Below are positions 53,827 through 62,268 of a stretch of DNA of 64,000 bases, one piece after another. The position numbers and the translations under genes were made by a program. This DNA comes from Candidatus Peregrinibacteria bacterium. Lineage in GTDB: Bacteria; Patescibacteriota; Gracilibacteria; UBA1369; LOWO2-01-FULL-3. Position 1 is the stretch's first letter. Each line of letters opens with the position of its first letter. Location: NCBI GenBank assembly GCA_018654255.1, contig JABILX010000002.1, positions 27,315 through 91,314 on the forward strand, given 5' to 3'. The notes under the pieces are model-generated. The model made no database searches. It was not told the DNA's origin and saw only the letters and a list, made by a program, of their open reading frames with translations.

Positions 53827-56580
53827 ATGTTACAAAAAGCAATAACCAAGCTCCTCGGAGATAAAAACGAAAAAGTCCTAAAAACCCTATACCCAATAGT
53901 CGAACACGTTAATGCAATAGAAGAAAGATACCAAGAAGAGATCAAGACAGACGAAGACATACTCAAAAAAACAGAAGAATTCCGACGCCGACTCTCTGAA
54001 GGAGAATCCCTAGACGACATCATGCCAGAAGCTTTTGCATTGGTAAAAAACGCCTGCCGACGCCTGCTCGGAACAGAATGGTCAGTCCGCGGCACCCCAA
54101 CAAAATGGGAGATGGTTCCATATGACGTGCAAATCCTAGGAGGAATCACGATGCATCAAGGCAACATCGCAGAAATGAAAACTGGTGAAGGTAAAACACT
54201 CGTTTGTACCATGCCAGTCTACCTCAACGCCCTCGAAGGAAAAGGCTCATATGTTGTAACTGTAAATGACTACTTGGCAACTCGTGATGCGGAATGGATG
54301 GGAGGTCTATACAAATATCTCGGACTCAAAGTAGGCACAGTCCATCACGGCCAATCAAAAGAAGAAAAAAAAGAAGCATATGAATGCGACATAGTATATG
54401 GAACAAACAACGAATTTGGATTCGACTACCTCCGAGACAACATGGTCACAGACCCAGAAGAAATCGTCCAAAAAGAATTGAATTACTGCATCGTCGACGA
54501 AGTCGACTCAATCTTGATTGATGAAGCAAGAACTCCATTAATAATCTCAGCTCCAGCAGAAGAATCAACTGCCAAATACAAGAAATACTCTCGCCTAGTA
54601 ACCCAACTCCAAGAAGGAAGTCATTACGAAATCGACGAAAAGATGAAGACCGCAACCCTGACAGATGAAGGAATCAAAAAAATGGAAGAACTCCTCGGTA
54701 TGGACAATATTTACACAGAAGCAGGCTTCTCAGAAGTTCATCACTTGGAACAGGCCCTCCGAGCAATGACTTGCTACAAAAAAGACACCGACTACTTGGT
54801 AAAAGACAACGAGGTCTTGATCATCGATGAATTCACAGGACGTTTGATGCCAGGAAGAAGATATTCTCACGGCCTCCACCAATCCATTGAAGCCAAAGAA
54901 AACGTCGAAGTTAAAAGAGAATCAAGAACGTTAGCCACAATCACATTCCAGAACTATTTCCGAATGTTTAACAAACTAGCTGGAATGACCGGTACCGCAA
55001 AAACTGAAGAAGAAGAATTCTATCAAATATATGGTTTGGACGTAATAATAATTCCAACCAATAAACCAAACCAAAGAAACGACAAAAAAGATTTAATTTT
55101 CAAAAACCAACAAGGCAAATACATGGCCGCGGCAAAACACATAAAAGAACTCAACGACAAAGGCCAACCAGTCCTCGTCGGTACAATTTCGGTAGAGAGA
55201 TCAGAATTAATGAGTAAATTACTCACAAAACTCGCCGTCAAACACACAATCCTAAATGCAAAAAACCATGAGAAAGAAGCAGATATAGTAAAAGACGCCG
55301 GAAGAAAAGGAGGCGTAACAATCGCAACAAACATGGCCGGTCGTGGTACAGACATCAAGATCGATTCCGAAGTAAAAGAACTAGGAGGTCTATTCGTACT
55401 CGGTACAGAACGCCACGAATCTCGCCGTATCGACAATCAGCTCCGAGGTAGATCAGGACGTCAAGGCGACCCTGGTACAAGCCAATTCTTTGTATCTATG
55501 GAAGACGACCTACTCAGACTTTTTGGAGGAGAAAGAATTCAGAAAATGATGGAAATGCTCAAAGTTCCAGAAGAAATGCCAATCGAAAACAAGATGCTAA
55601 GCAACTCAATAGAAAGCGCTCAGAAAAAAGTAGAAGGACACCACTTCGACGTCAGAAAACACGTCCTTCAATACGATGACGTTATGAACGTCCACAGAGA
55701 CATAATTTACACTCGCCGAAGAAAATTCCTCGAGAGTGAAGATATGAAAGAAGATATTGTGAAAATGATCGATGAAGAAGCCGAAGTAGTAGTATTAAAC
55801 CAAACCTTGGGCCGAGAAAATAAAGAATGGGATTTGGAAAAAATTGCAGACTTATTAAAAGCAATTCCAAAAGAAAGCCGCGACCCTTTAACAAAAGAAT
55901 CATTAGAAGAAATCACAGACGAAAAAGCATTAGCTGAAAAAGGACAAAAATTCCTAAGAGACACATACGAAGAGATGGAAGCTTCCCTTCCAGAACCAGA
56001 CATGATGAGAAAAGTAGAAAAAAGTATTTTCCTAAGAGCAAACGACACTCTCTGGATGGAACACATAGACGACATGCAATCTCTCAGAGAAAGTGTCTCT
56101 ATGCGCGGATATGGCCAAAGAGATCCCGTCACAGAATACAAATCAGAAGGTTACATCAAATTCGAAGAAATGATCGCAATGATCAGATCAAATACAGTCA
56201 ACACCCTATTCAAAATTGAAATTCAAAAAGCCGTCCCAAGACAAATGCTACAAAGAAGTGAAATCAAAAACTTACAAACAAACGAAGCCGAAGTCGAATC
56301 AACAATAACCAAAGCCAACCTACAAAATCCAGCCATCAACAGCCAACCACGGCCACAAGCACAAGGTGTAACTCACGCAGCAGTCACTGCAGAAGACGAT
56401 GAACCTACGAAAGCTGAGGTAAAAGTTATCAAAGTAAACGCCGACGAAGAAGACCCCAAGGAAACTCCTCAAATCCAAACACAACCACAACAAACAACAA
56501 CCGAAAAAGTCGGACGAAATGATCCTTGTCCTTGCGGAAGCGGAAAAAAGTATAAAAAATGTTGTGGAAAAAATGTATAA
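53827..56580 (+). CDS. secA: Preprotein translocase ATPase SecA
   Basis: 917 residues, normal length. Walker A GEGKTLVC (about 121-128), NEFGFDYLRDNM, DEVDSILIDEARTPL (about 222-236), then TNMAGRGTDI and the C-terminal zinc motif CPCGSGKKYKKCC (about 901-913). Drives secretion of unfolded proteins through SecYEG; the many signal-peptide proteins here depend on it. A low-complexity, Thr/Gln-rich linker (about 820-890) precedes the zinc motif. Confidence 0.97.
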   Translation: MLQKAITKLLGDKNEKVLKTLYPIVEHVNAIEERYQEEIKTDEDILKKTEEFRRRLSEGESLDDIMPEAFALVKNACRRLLGTEWSVRGTPTKWEMVPYDVQILGGITMHQGNIAEMKTGEGKTLVCTMPVYLNALEGKGSYVVTVNDYLATRDAEWMGGLYKYLGLKVGTVHHGQSKEEKKEAYECDIVYGTNNEFGFDYLRDNMVTDPEEIVQKELNYCIVDEVDSILIDEARTPLIISAPAEESTAKYKKYSRLVTQLQEGSHYEIDEKMKTATLTDEGIKKMEELLGMDNIYTEAGFSEVHHLEQALRAMTCYKKDTDYLVKDNEVLIIDEFTGRLMPGRRYSHGLHQSIEAKENVEVKRESRTLATITFQNYFRMFNKLAGMTGTAKTEEEEFYQIYGLDVIIIPTNKPNQRNDKKDLIFKNQQGKYMAAAKHIKELNDKGQPVLVGTISVERSELMSKLLTKLAVKHTILNAKNHEKEADIVKDAGRKGGVTIATNMAGRGTDIKIDSEVKELGGLFVLGTERHESRRIDNQLRGRSGRQGDPGTSQFFVSMEDDLLRLFGGERIQKMMEMLKVPEEMPIENKMLSNSIESAQKKVEGHHFDVRKHVLQYDDVMNVHRDIIYTRRRKFLESEDMKEDIVKMIDEEAEVVVLNQTLGRENKEWDLEKIADLLKAIPKESRDPLTKESLEEITDEKALAEKGQKFLRDTYEEMEASLPEPDMMRKVEKSIFLRANDTLWMEHIDDMQSLRESVSMRGYGQRDPVTEYKSEGYIKFEEMIAMIRSNTVNTLFKIEIQKAVPRQMLQRSEIKNLQTNEAEVESTITKANLQNPAINSQPRPQAQGVTHAAVTAEDDEPTKAEVKVIKVNADEEDPKETPQIQTQPQQTTTEKVGRNDPCPCGSGKKYKKCCGKNV

Positions 56581-56601
56581 ATAATTAAATAGCCTCCCCC
56601 T

Positions 56602-57135
56602 ATGAAAAAAATACTTTCATCAGTTCTGATTTTGATCCTATCTCTAACAATCCTTCAAGGATGCAGCGGCCCTGCCAAAGAAAGTGGCCGATACTACTAC
56701 GAAGAAGAGCCATCTTTCTCAATGGCAATTCCTGAATCATGGAGCACATCGGAAGGCCTAATGGGTTCTACAATGACAGCAATAAGTCCAATAGCAGACA
56801 AAGAAGACATGTTCACAGAAAGCATAGCAGTCTTAGCACAAGAGATCCCAATGACAGTACCATTAGAAGATCTAAAACAAGCGAGCATCGACTCTGCGGC
56901 TACAATGCTAGACAATTTTGAAGAATTCGAATCAGGTACAGCTACCATCAACGAACAAGAAGCTGTCTGGTACATCTACTCATACGACATGGTCGGTCAA
57001 AACGTCAAAGCAATCGCCTATGAATTGATAATTGAAAAATTCGTATACATAATAAACGGAGCTTCATCAGTCAATGACTTTGATGAGCAAAGAGCAAGCT
57101 TAGAAGAAATCATCAATTCGTTTAGGATTGAGTAA
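56602..57135 (+). CDS. Lipoprotein with PsbP/DcrB-like domain
   Basis: 177 residues. Type II signal peptide (MKKILSSVLILILSLTILQGC, lipobox LQGC), then a beta-rich domain beginning SFSMAIPESWS, close to the PsbP/DcrB/DUF1795 fold, which starts with F-x-i-x-x-P-x-x-W. Function unknown. 21 bases behind secA, so it may be on the same transcript. Ends in TAA 4 bases from the convergent 57140 gene. Confidence 0.7.
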   Translation: MKKILSSVLILILSLTILQGCSGPAKESGRYYYEEEPSFSMAIPESWSTSEGLMGSTMTAISPIADKEDMFTESIAVLAQEIPMTVPLEDLKQASIDSAATMLDNFEEFESGTATINEQEAVWYIYSYDMVGQNVKAIAYELIIEKFVYIINGASSVNDFDEQRASLEEIINSFRIE

Positions 57136-57139
57136 GCTA

Positions 57140-58000
57140 TTAGCTCTCAGAAGTATCAGATTCATCCAAACCAACATCAGACAACATCATCTCTGTAGTT
57201 GATCCCTTTGGAACTTCGTCTTCAACTTCAGCAAAGGTTTCTGCAAGAATAGCACTTTGAATTTCGTCAACAGCCCTCTTTCTCATGCCATAAACCTTTT
57301 TCGTATCACTTTCATTATAAAAAGGCCCTCTATTCATATTGCTAAACATCTCAAGCAGATCAGCTCTACATTGATCACGAACCGAATCGACACCAGGAAC
57401 TTCATTAAGACGTGGAGAAACTTTCTCTTCAAAGACATCAAAAAAAGTTCTACCACTTCCGTCTTGCATATCAAGACTCATAACAACTTCAAACAACTCA
57501 TTAACCCTTTCTCTTAATCTATCACTAGGATCAGCAAGCCCTATATTTTCCCAGTAATGCGCAGTATCATAGGTATTAGCCCTCTCTGGATCAGCAAAAT
57601 AAGTATTATATCCAGCAACAAAAGACTCAGAATCGTTCTTTAAAACATCAAAAACAAAACTCTTAAAAGCCCTACGAATAACATTCAAATCAACCATCTC
57701 TCGAGTAATTTCTCGCGTAACCACAGCAACCTTCTCTTTCTCATCAATAAGCTGAATTTCCTTTCCTTGTGAAACTAAAATCTCATTAGCAGCCTCAAAT
57801 CGAGCTCTTTCAAAACCCTGCATATTAGATGCATTGATAACAACAGCCCCACTATCCTGTTCCAAAACCCATTCAGCAATCTCTTCTGGAGTCATTTCAA
57901 TAAACATCGATACATCAGCCGTAAACTTAGGAAGCTCAGCTATTTTCACCTTAGTTTCAGGACTCGGGAACTCAATAGACTTAACAACAGACGAAATCAT
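57140..58000 (-). CDS. Orphan 286-residue protein with a palindromic promoter
   Basis: 286 residues, soluble, mixed helix/strand. Blocks such as EIAEWVLEQDSGAVVINASNMQGFERARFEAANEILVSQG (about 40-79) and EMVDLNVIRRAFKSFVFDVLKNDSESFVAGYNTYFADPERANTYDTAHYWENIGLADPSDRLRE-like helices. No family recognised. No signal peptide. It has a clear promoter (58030-58057) with a perfect 15-bp palindrome in the spacer, suggesting it is regulated. Confidence 0.55.
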   Translation of the reverse strand: MISSVVKSIEFPSPETKVKIAELPKFTADVSMFIEMTPEEIAEWVLEQDSGAVVINASNMQGFERARFEAANEILVSQGKEIQLIDEKEKVAVVTREITREMVDLNVIRRAFKSFVFDVLKNDSESFVAGYNTYFADPERANTYDTAHYWENIGLADPSDRLRERVNELFEVVMSLDMQDGSGRTFFDVFEEKVSPRLNEVPGVDSVRDQCRADLLEMFSNMNRGPFYNESDTKKVYGMRKRAVDEIQSAILAETFAEVEDEVPKGSTTEMMLSDVGLDESDTSES

Positions 58001-58029
58001 AATAAATTTAGTTTAAAACTTAAGAAAAA

Positions 58030-58057
58030 CATTATAGCTCTTTTGTCACAAAAGTCA
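58030..58057 (-). promoter_or_regulatory. Promoter of the 286-residue orphan with operator
   Basis: Minus strand: TTGACT (58052-58057), 16-base spacer, TATAAT (58030-58035). A perfect 15-bp palindrome CTTTTGT-C-ACAAAAG lies at 58039-58053, covering nearly the whole spacer, where a repressor would block polymerase. Confidence 0.65.
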
Positions 58058-58084
58058 AGAGGTGAAAAATTTCTCAAACTAAAA

Positions 58085-58114
58085 TTTGCAAATTGACCCA
58101 AAAATATTTAGAAT
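58085..58114 (+). promoter_or_regulatory. Weak promoter candidate of purL
   Basis: TTTGCA (58085-58090), 18-base spacer, TAGAAT (58109-58114). Both boxes are weak. Confidence 0.35.
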
Positions 58115-58141
58115 ACGAGCCTGTTAAACAAACAAAAACAC

Positions 58142-61120
58142 ATGGACGCACACAGAATCGAGATCAAAACGACCGTAAACGACATGCGTTCTTTGGTGCA
58201 ACTCAACAAAATAAAATCGTTAGGATTCGGAGACAAAGCACAAACCTGCAAACTGATAGAGGTGTATACAGTAGAAAAAGACGTTAACCAGAAGGAACTC
58301 AAGAAAATAGCAGAAGCTCTCTCAAACCCAATTTCACAAACTTACCTAATAGACGATCACGAAAACCAAGAAGAGTTTGATTGGGCAATTGAAATAGGAT
58401 TCTTGCCAGGAGTGACAGACAACGTAGGAACAACCACAAGAGAAACCATAGAAGACCTCCTAAAAGAGAGATTCGATTTAGACACAGAAGGCGTTTATAC
58501 CTCTGCCCTACTCCTAATAAAAGGACCTAATTTCACAGAAGAAGACATTCATCAAATTGCAAACTCTCTTCACAATCCATTAATAGAAAGAGCTCAAATA
58601 AAATCTCACGAAGATTTTGCTTCAGACAGAGGAATGGGAGTCATTGTTCCAAGAGTACACCTTCAAACAGAACAAAAAGCAGACATCATCGAAATAGAAT
58701 CAATGTCAGAAGCAGAACTCATTGAATTAGGAAAAAAAGGAATCAAAGATGAAGACAACACTTTCAGAGGACCACTTGCCCTCGAGTTAGATTCTCTATA
58801 CACAATCCGCGACTATTTCAAGAAAGAAGGCCGACCACCAACAGACATAGAACTTGAATCATTAGCACAAACCTGGTCAGAACACTGCAAACACACAATT
58901 TTTGCAGCAGAAATCGATGACGACCTACCAGAAGGCCTATACAAAGGACTGATCAAACGCGCAACCAACGAAATCCGCGAACAAAAAGGAGACAAAGACT
59001 TCTGCGTTTCAGTTTTCAAAGACAACTCAGGAGGAATCATCTTCGATGACGAATGGGTAGTCACAGACAAAGCAGAAACACACAACAGCCCCTCAGCACT
59101 AGATCCATTTGGAGGAGCAATAACAGGTATCGTCGGTGTGAACAGAGATACAGTCGGATTCGGATTGGGAGCAAAACCAATCGTCAACAAATACGGATAC
59201 TGTTTCGCAGACCCAGACGACAAAGAACCACTATACAAAGATTCTGAATTAGAAACAAAAATGCTCTCTCCACGCAGAATTTCAGACGGAGTTGTAGCAG
59301 GAGTAAATCACGGAGGAAACTGCTCAGGAATTCCGACAACACAAGGATGGCAGTACTTCGACGACAGATACAAAGGAAAACCACTCGTATATGTAGGAAC
59401 AGTCGGATTAATCCCGAAATACATCAACGGCAAACCAAGTTGGGAAAAACAAGCCCAACCTGGCGACAAAGTCGTAGTTCTCGGAGGAAGAGTCGGACAA
59501 GACGGTATTCACGGAGCAACATTTTCATCAGAAGCTCTAAACGAAGGCTCTCCAGCCGCAGCAGTCCAAATCGGAGACCCAATCACACAGAAAAAAATGT
59601 CAGACGCAATAATCAAAGAAGCTCGCGACAAAGACCTATACACCTCAATAACAGACAACGGAGCAGGCGGAATATCTTGTTCAATAGCTGAAATGGCAAA
59701 AGAATGTGGCGGATGCACAGTAGACCTAGAAAAAGTACCAACAAAATACCCAAACCTAGAACCTTGGAAAATCTGGATTTCAGAATCACAAGAAAGAATG
59801 ACAATGGCAGTCCCAGAAGAAAAACTCGAAGAACTCTTTGAACTAATGCAAAGACGCGGAGTCGAAACAACAGTTGTTGGAGAATTCAACGACTCAGGAA
59901 GATGCATTGTAAACCTGAACGAAAACACAATTATGGACATCGATATGGAATTCCTACACGACGGTCTTCCAAAAAAACACCTAACAACAACTTACACAAA
60001 ACCAAACAACCCAGAACCAGACTTCGAAGAACCAGAAAATTACGATCAAACTTTAAAAGAAATGCTATCACGCAAAAACATTTGCGGATATGACTACATC
60101 AGTTATCAATACGACCACATGGTCCAAGCGATGACAGCAGTTTATCCACTTCAAGGACCAGGACAAGTAAACAATTACGCTTCAGCAGTAACACCAGTTC
60201 TCGGGAACCCAAGAGCAGTCGTAATGTCACAAGGGATAAACCCAAGATACGGAGACATCGACACCTATCACATGTCTTCGTGTGCAATCGACACAGCAAT
60301 CAGAAATGCAATCGCGCTCGGAGCAAACCCAGATCACTTAGCATTAATGGATAACTTCTGTTGGTGCAGTTCAGACGAAGAAGAACGCCTAGGCCAACTC
60401 AAAGCATCAGTCCAAGCTTGCTACGACTACGCAACAGTTTATGGAACACCTTTCATATCAGGAAAAGATTCAATGTTCAACGACTTCAAAGGCTTCACCC
60501 CTGAAGGAGAACCAATCAAAATTTCAGTTCCCCCTACCCTACTAATCTCAAGCATCGGAATAATGGAAGACGTCAAGAAAGCCGTCACAATGGATCCAAA
60601 AATGACAGGAGACTTAGTCTACATCATAGGTGAAACCGCTGATGAATTAGGAGGAAGTGAGTACTACGACCACATAGAAAAAGGCACAGTCGGCGCAAAC
60701 ATACCAAAAGTCGACGCAAACAAAGCGCTCGAGCTATACCGCACATACCACAAAGCAGTAGAAAAAGAGCTTTTAGCATCATCTATAAGCTTGGTATTCG
60801 GTGGAATAGCAGTTGGACTCGCAAAGAAAGCCATCTCGGCTCAGAAAGGAATTGAAATCGACTTAAGTAAAGTCCCAACCGACGGAAAACTCCCAACCGA
60901 TCACCTACTCTACTCAGAAACCCAAAGCCGATTCATCATCACGATCAATCCAGCAAACAAAGAAGAATTCGAGAAACATTTCGCCAACCACAAATTTGCA
61001 GAAATCGGCAAGATCATAGAAGGTCCAAGCTTAATCATAAAAAACGGAGACGACACAATCTCAAACTCAAGTCTCTCAGACTTGGAAGAAGCATACAAAT
61101 CAACATTTAAAGATTTTTAA
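58142..61120 (+). CDS. purL: Phosphoribosylformylglycinamidine synthase, large subunit
   Basis: 992 residues, longer than the 700-800 of a plain PurL because two PurS-like segments are fused at the N-terminus (about 1-80 and 80-180). Core signs: SLAQTWSEHCKHTIF (about 238-252), TDKAETHNSPSALDPFGGAITG (about 307-328), DKVVVLGGRVGQDGIHGATF, TDNGAGGISCSIAEMA. Makes FGAM from FGAR with glutamine. The glutaminase PurQ is separate and next door. No other purine gene is in the window. Confidence 0.92.
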   Translation: MDAHRIEIKTTVNDMRSLVQLNKIKSLGFGDKAQTCKLIEVYTVEKDVNQKELKKIAEALSNPISQTYLIDDHENQEEFDWAIEIGFLPGVTDNVGTTTRETIEDLLKERFDLDTEGVYTSALLLIKGPNFTEEDIHQIANSLHNPLIERAQIKSHEDFASDRGMGVIVPRVHLQTEQKADIIEIESMSEAELIELGKKGIKDEDNTFRGPLALELDSLYTIRDYFKKEGRPPTDIELESLAQTWSEHCKHTIFAAEIDDDLPEGLYKGLIKRATNEIREQKGDKDFCVSVFKDNSGGIIFDDEWVVTDKAETHNSPSALDPFGGAITGIVGVNRDTVGFGLGAKPIVNKYGYCFADPDDKEPLYKDSELETKMLSPRRISDGVVAGVNHGGNCSGIPTTQGWQYFDDRYKGKPLVYVGTVGLIPKYINGKPSWEKQAQPGDKVVVLGGRVGQDGIHGATFSSEALNEGSPAAAVQIGDPITQKKMSDAIIKEARDKDLYTSITDNGAGGISCSIAEMAKECGGCTVDLEKVPTKYPNLEPWKIWISESQERMTMAVPEEKLEELFELMQRRGVETTVVGEFNDSGRCIVNLNENTIMDIDMEFLHDGLPKKHLTTTYTKPNNPEPDFEEPENYDQTLKEMLSRKNICGYDYISYQYDHMVQAMTAVYPLQGPGQVNNYASAVTPVLGNPRAVVMSQGINPRYGDIDTYHMSSCAIDTAIRNAIALGANPDHLALMDNFCWCSSDEEERLGQLKASVQACYDYATVYGTPFISGKDSMFNDFKGFTPEGEPIKISVPPTLLISSIGIMEDVKKAVTMDPKMTGDLVYIIGETADELGGSEYYDHIEKGTVGANIPKVDANKALELYRTYHKAVEKELLASSISLVFGGIAVGLAKKAISAQKGIEIDLSKVPTDGKLPTDHLLYSETQSRFIITINPANKEEFEKHFANHKFAEIGKIIEGPSLIIKNGDDTISNSSLSDLEEAYKSTFKDF

Positions 61121-61143
61121 TCGCGCCAAATCGCGCTACCACT

Positions 61144-61950
61144 ATGGCAACACCAAAAACATTAGTACTAACAGGATATGGAATCAATTGCGAAGAAGAA
61201 ACCGCATACGTTTTTGATAAAGCAGGCGCAAAAAGCACAGTTGTCCACGTAAACGACCTAATAGACGGCCACAAAAATTTAAAAGACTACCAAATCCTCG
61301 CAATTCCAGGAGGCTTCTCATACGGAGACGATACTGGAGCCGGAAACGCACTCTCAAACAGAATCAAAAACAATATAGACGAACAAATCCTCGCCTTCGC
61401 ACAAGAAGACAAACTAGCAATCGGAATCTGCAACGGCTTCCAAATGCTCGCAAACCTAGGACTTGTCCCAGCAACAAACAAACAATATGGAAAACGTGAA
61501 GTCGCATTGATGTGGAACACAACAGCAAGATACGAATGCCGATGGGTAAACTTGAAAACAGAATCAAACAAATGCATTTGGACTCGCAACATCAAAACCC
61601 TCCTAACTCCAGTCGCTCACGGTGAAGGAAACTTATACACAACCCCAGAAATCCTCCAGAACTTAAAAGACAACGATCAATTAGTATTCACATACACAAA
61701 ACCTGACGGCACTCCAGCCAACGGAGAATTCCCACACAATCCAAACGGAGCCATGGAAGACATCGCAGCACTAACAGATCCTTCAGGACGAATCCTCGGC
61801 ATAATGCCACATCCAGAAAGATTCCACTGTTTCACAAACCACCCAGATTGGACTCGCATCAAAGAAGAACTAAAACGCAAAGGAGAACCCCTCCCCGAAG
61901 AAGGAGAAGGTATGAAATTATTTAGAAATGCGGTAGAATATTTTGCGTAA
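61144..61950 (+). CDS. purQ: Phosphoribosylformylglycinamidine synthase glutaminase subunit
   Basis: 268 residues, class I glutaminase. Nucleophile Cys in GICNGFQM (about 97), and the His-Glu pair in MPHPERFHCF (about 221-223). The oxyanion segment is PGGFSYGDDTGAG. It gives ammonia to PurL and lies 23 bases behind it, so the two form an operon. Slightly longer than common PurQ (about 230), with the family's usual extra C-terminal helix. Confidence 0.92.
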   Translation: MATPKTLVLTGYGINCEEETAYVFDKAGAKSTVVHVNDLIDGHKNLKDYQILAIPGGFSYGDDTGAGNALSNRIKNNIDEQILAFAQEDKLAIGICNGFQMLANLGLVPATNKQYGKREVALMWNTTARYECRWVNLKTESNKCIWTRNIKTLLTPVAHGEGNLYTTPEILQNLKDNDQLVFTYTKPDGTPANGEFPHNPNGAMEDIAALTDPSGRILGIMPHPERFHCFTNHPDWTRIKEELKRKGEPLPEEGEGMKLFRNAVEYFA

Positions 61951-61968
61951 CACCCTTAAAAGGCACCC

Positions 61969-62265
61969 GTGGAAATACGCATCACAAAACGCCCAGGCGA
62001 ACTAAACATCCTCTCAAAGATCACATACATTCTCGGAGGTATTTTGCTCGCAAGCTCAACCCTTTCTATCACATTGCACTTCCTAGGGTCTATCGGACTT
62101 GGACTCGGCTTCGCAATCCTAATTTTCGCCTGCTACCTAGGATTTAAAAAAACAAAACCCCACGTTCGACTTCGACTAATCACATGGGGCATATTAGGAA
62201 CAAGCATCTTCAGCCTAATAGCCGCAGTAGCTTTTTACTTCGCTCTCTCAAACGCAGTTAGTTAA
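61969..62265 (+). CDS. Small two-helix membrane protein
   Basis: 98 residues from GTG 61969. Helices ILSKITYILGGILLASSTLSITLHFLGSIGLGLGFAILIFACYLGF (two in tandem) and LITWGILGTSIFSLIAAVAFYFAL. Short and without family. 18 bases after purQ, so probably read with it by chance or for membrane linkage. Its TAA is 3 bases from the convergent next gene. Confidence 0.55.
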   Translation: MEIRITKRPGELNILSKITYILGGILLASSTLSITLHFLGSIGLGLGFAILIFACYLGFKKTKPHVRLRLITWGILGTSIFSLIAAVAFYFALSNAVS

Positions 62266-62268
62266 AAA

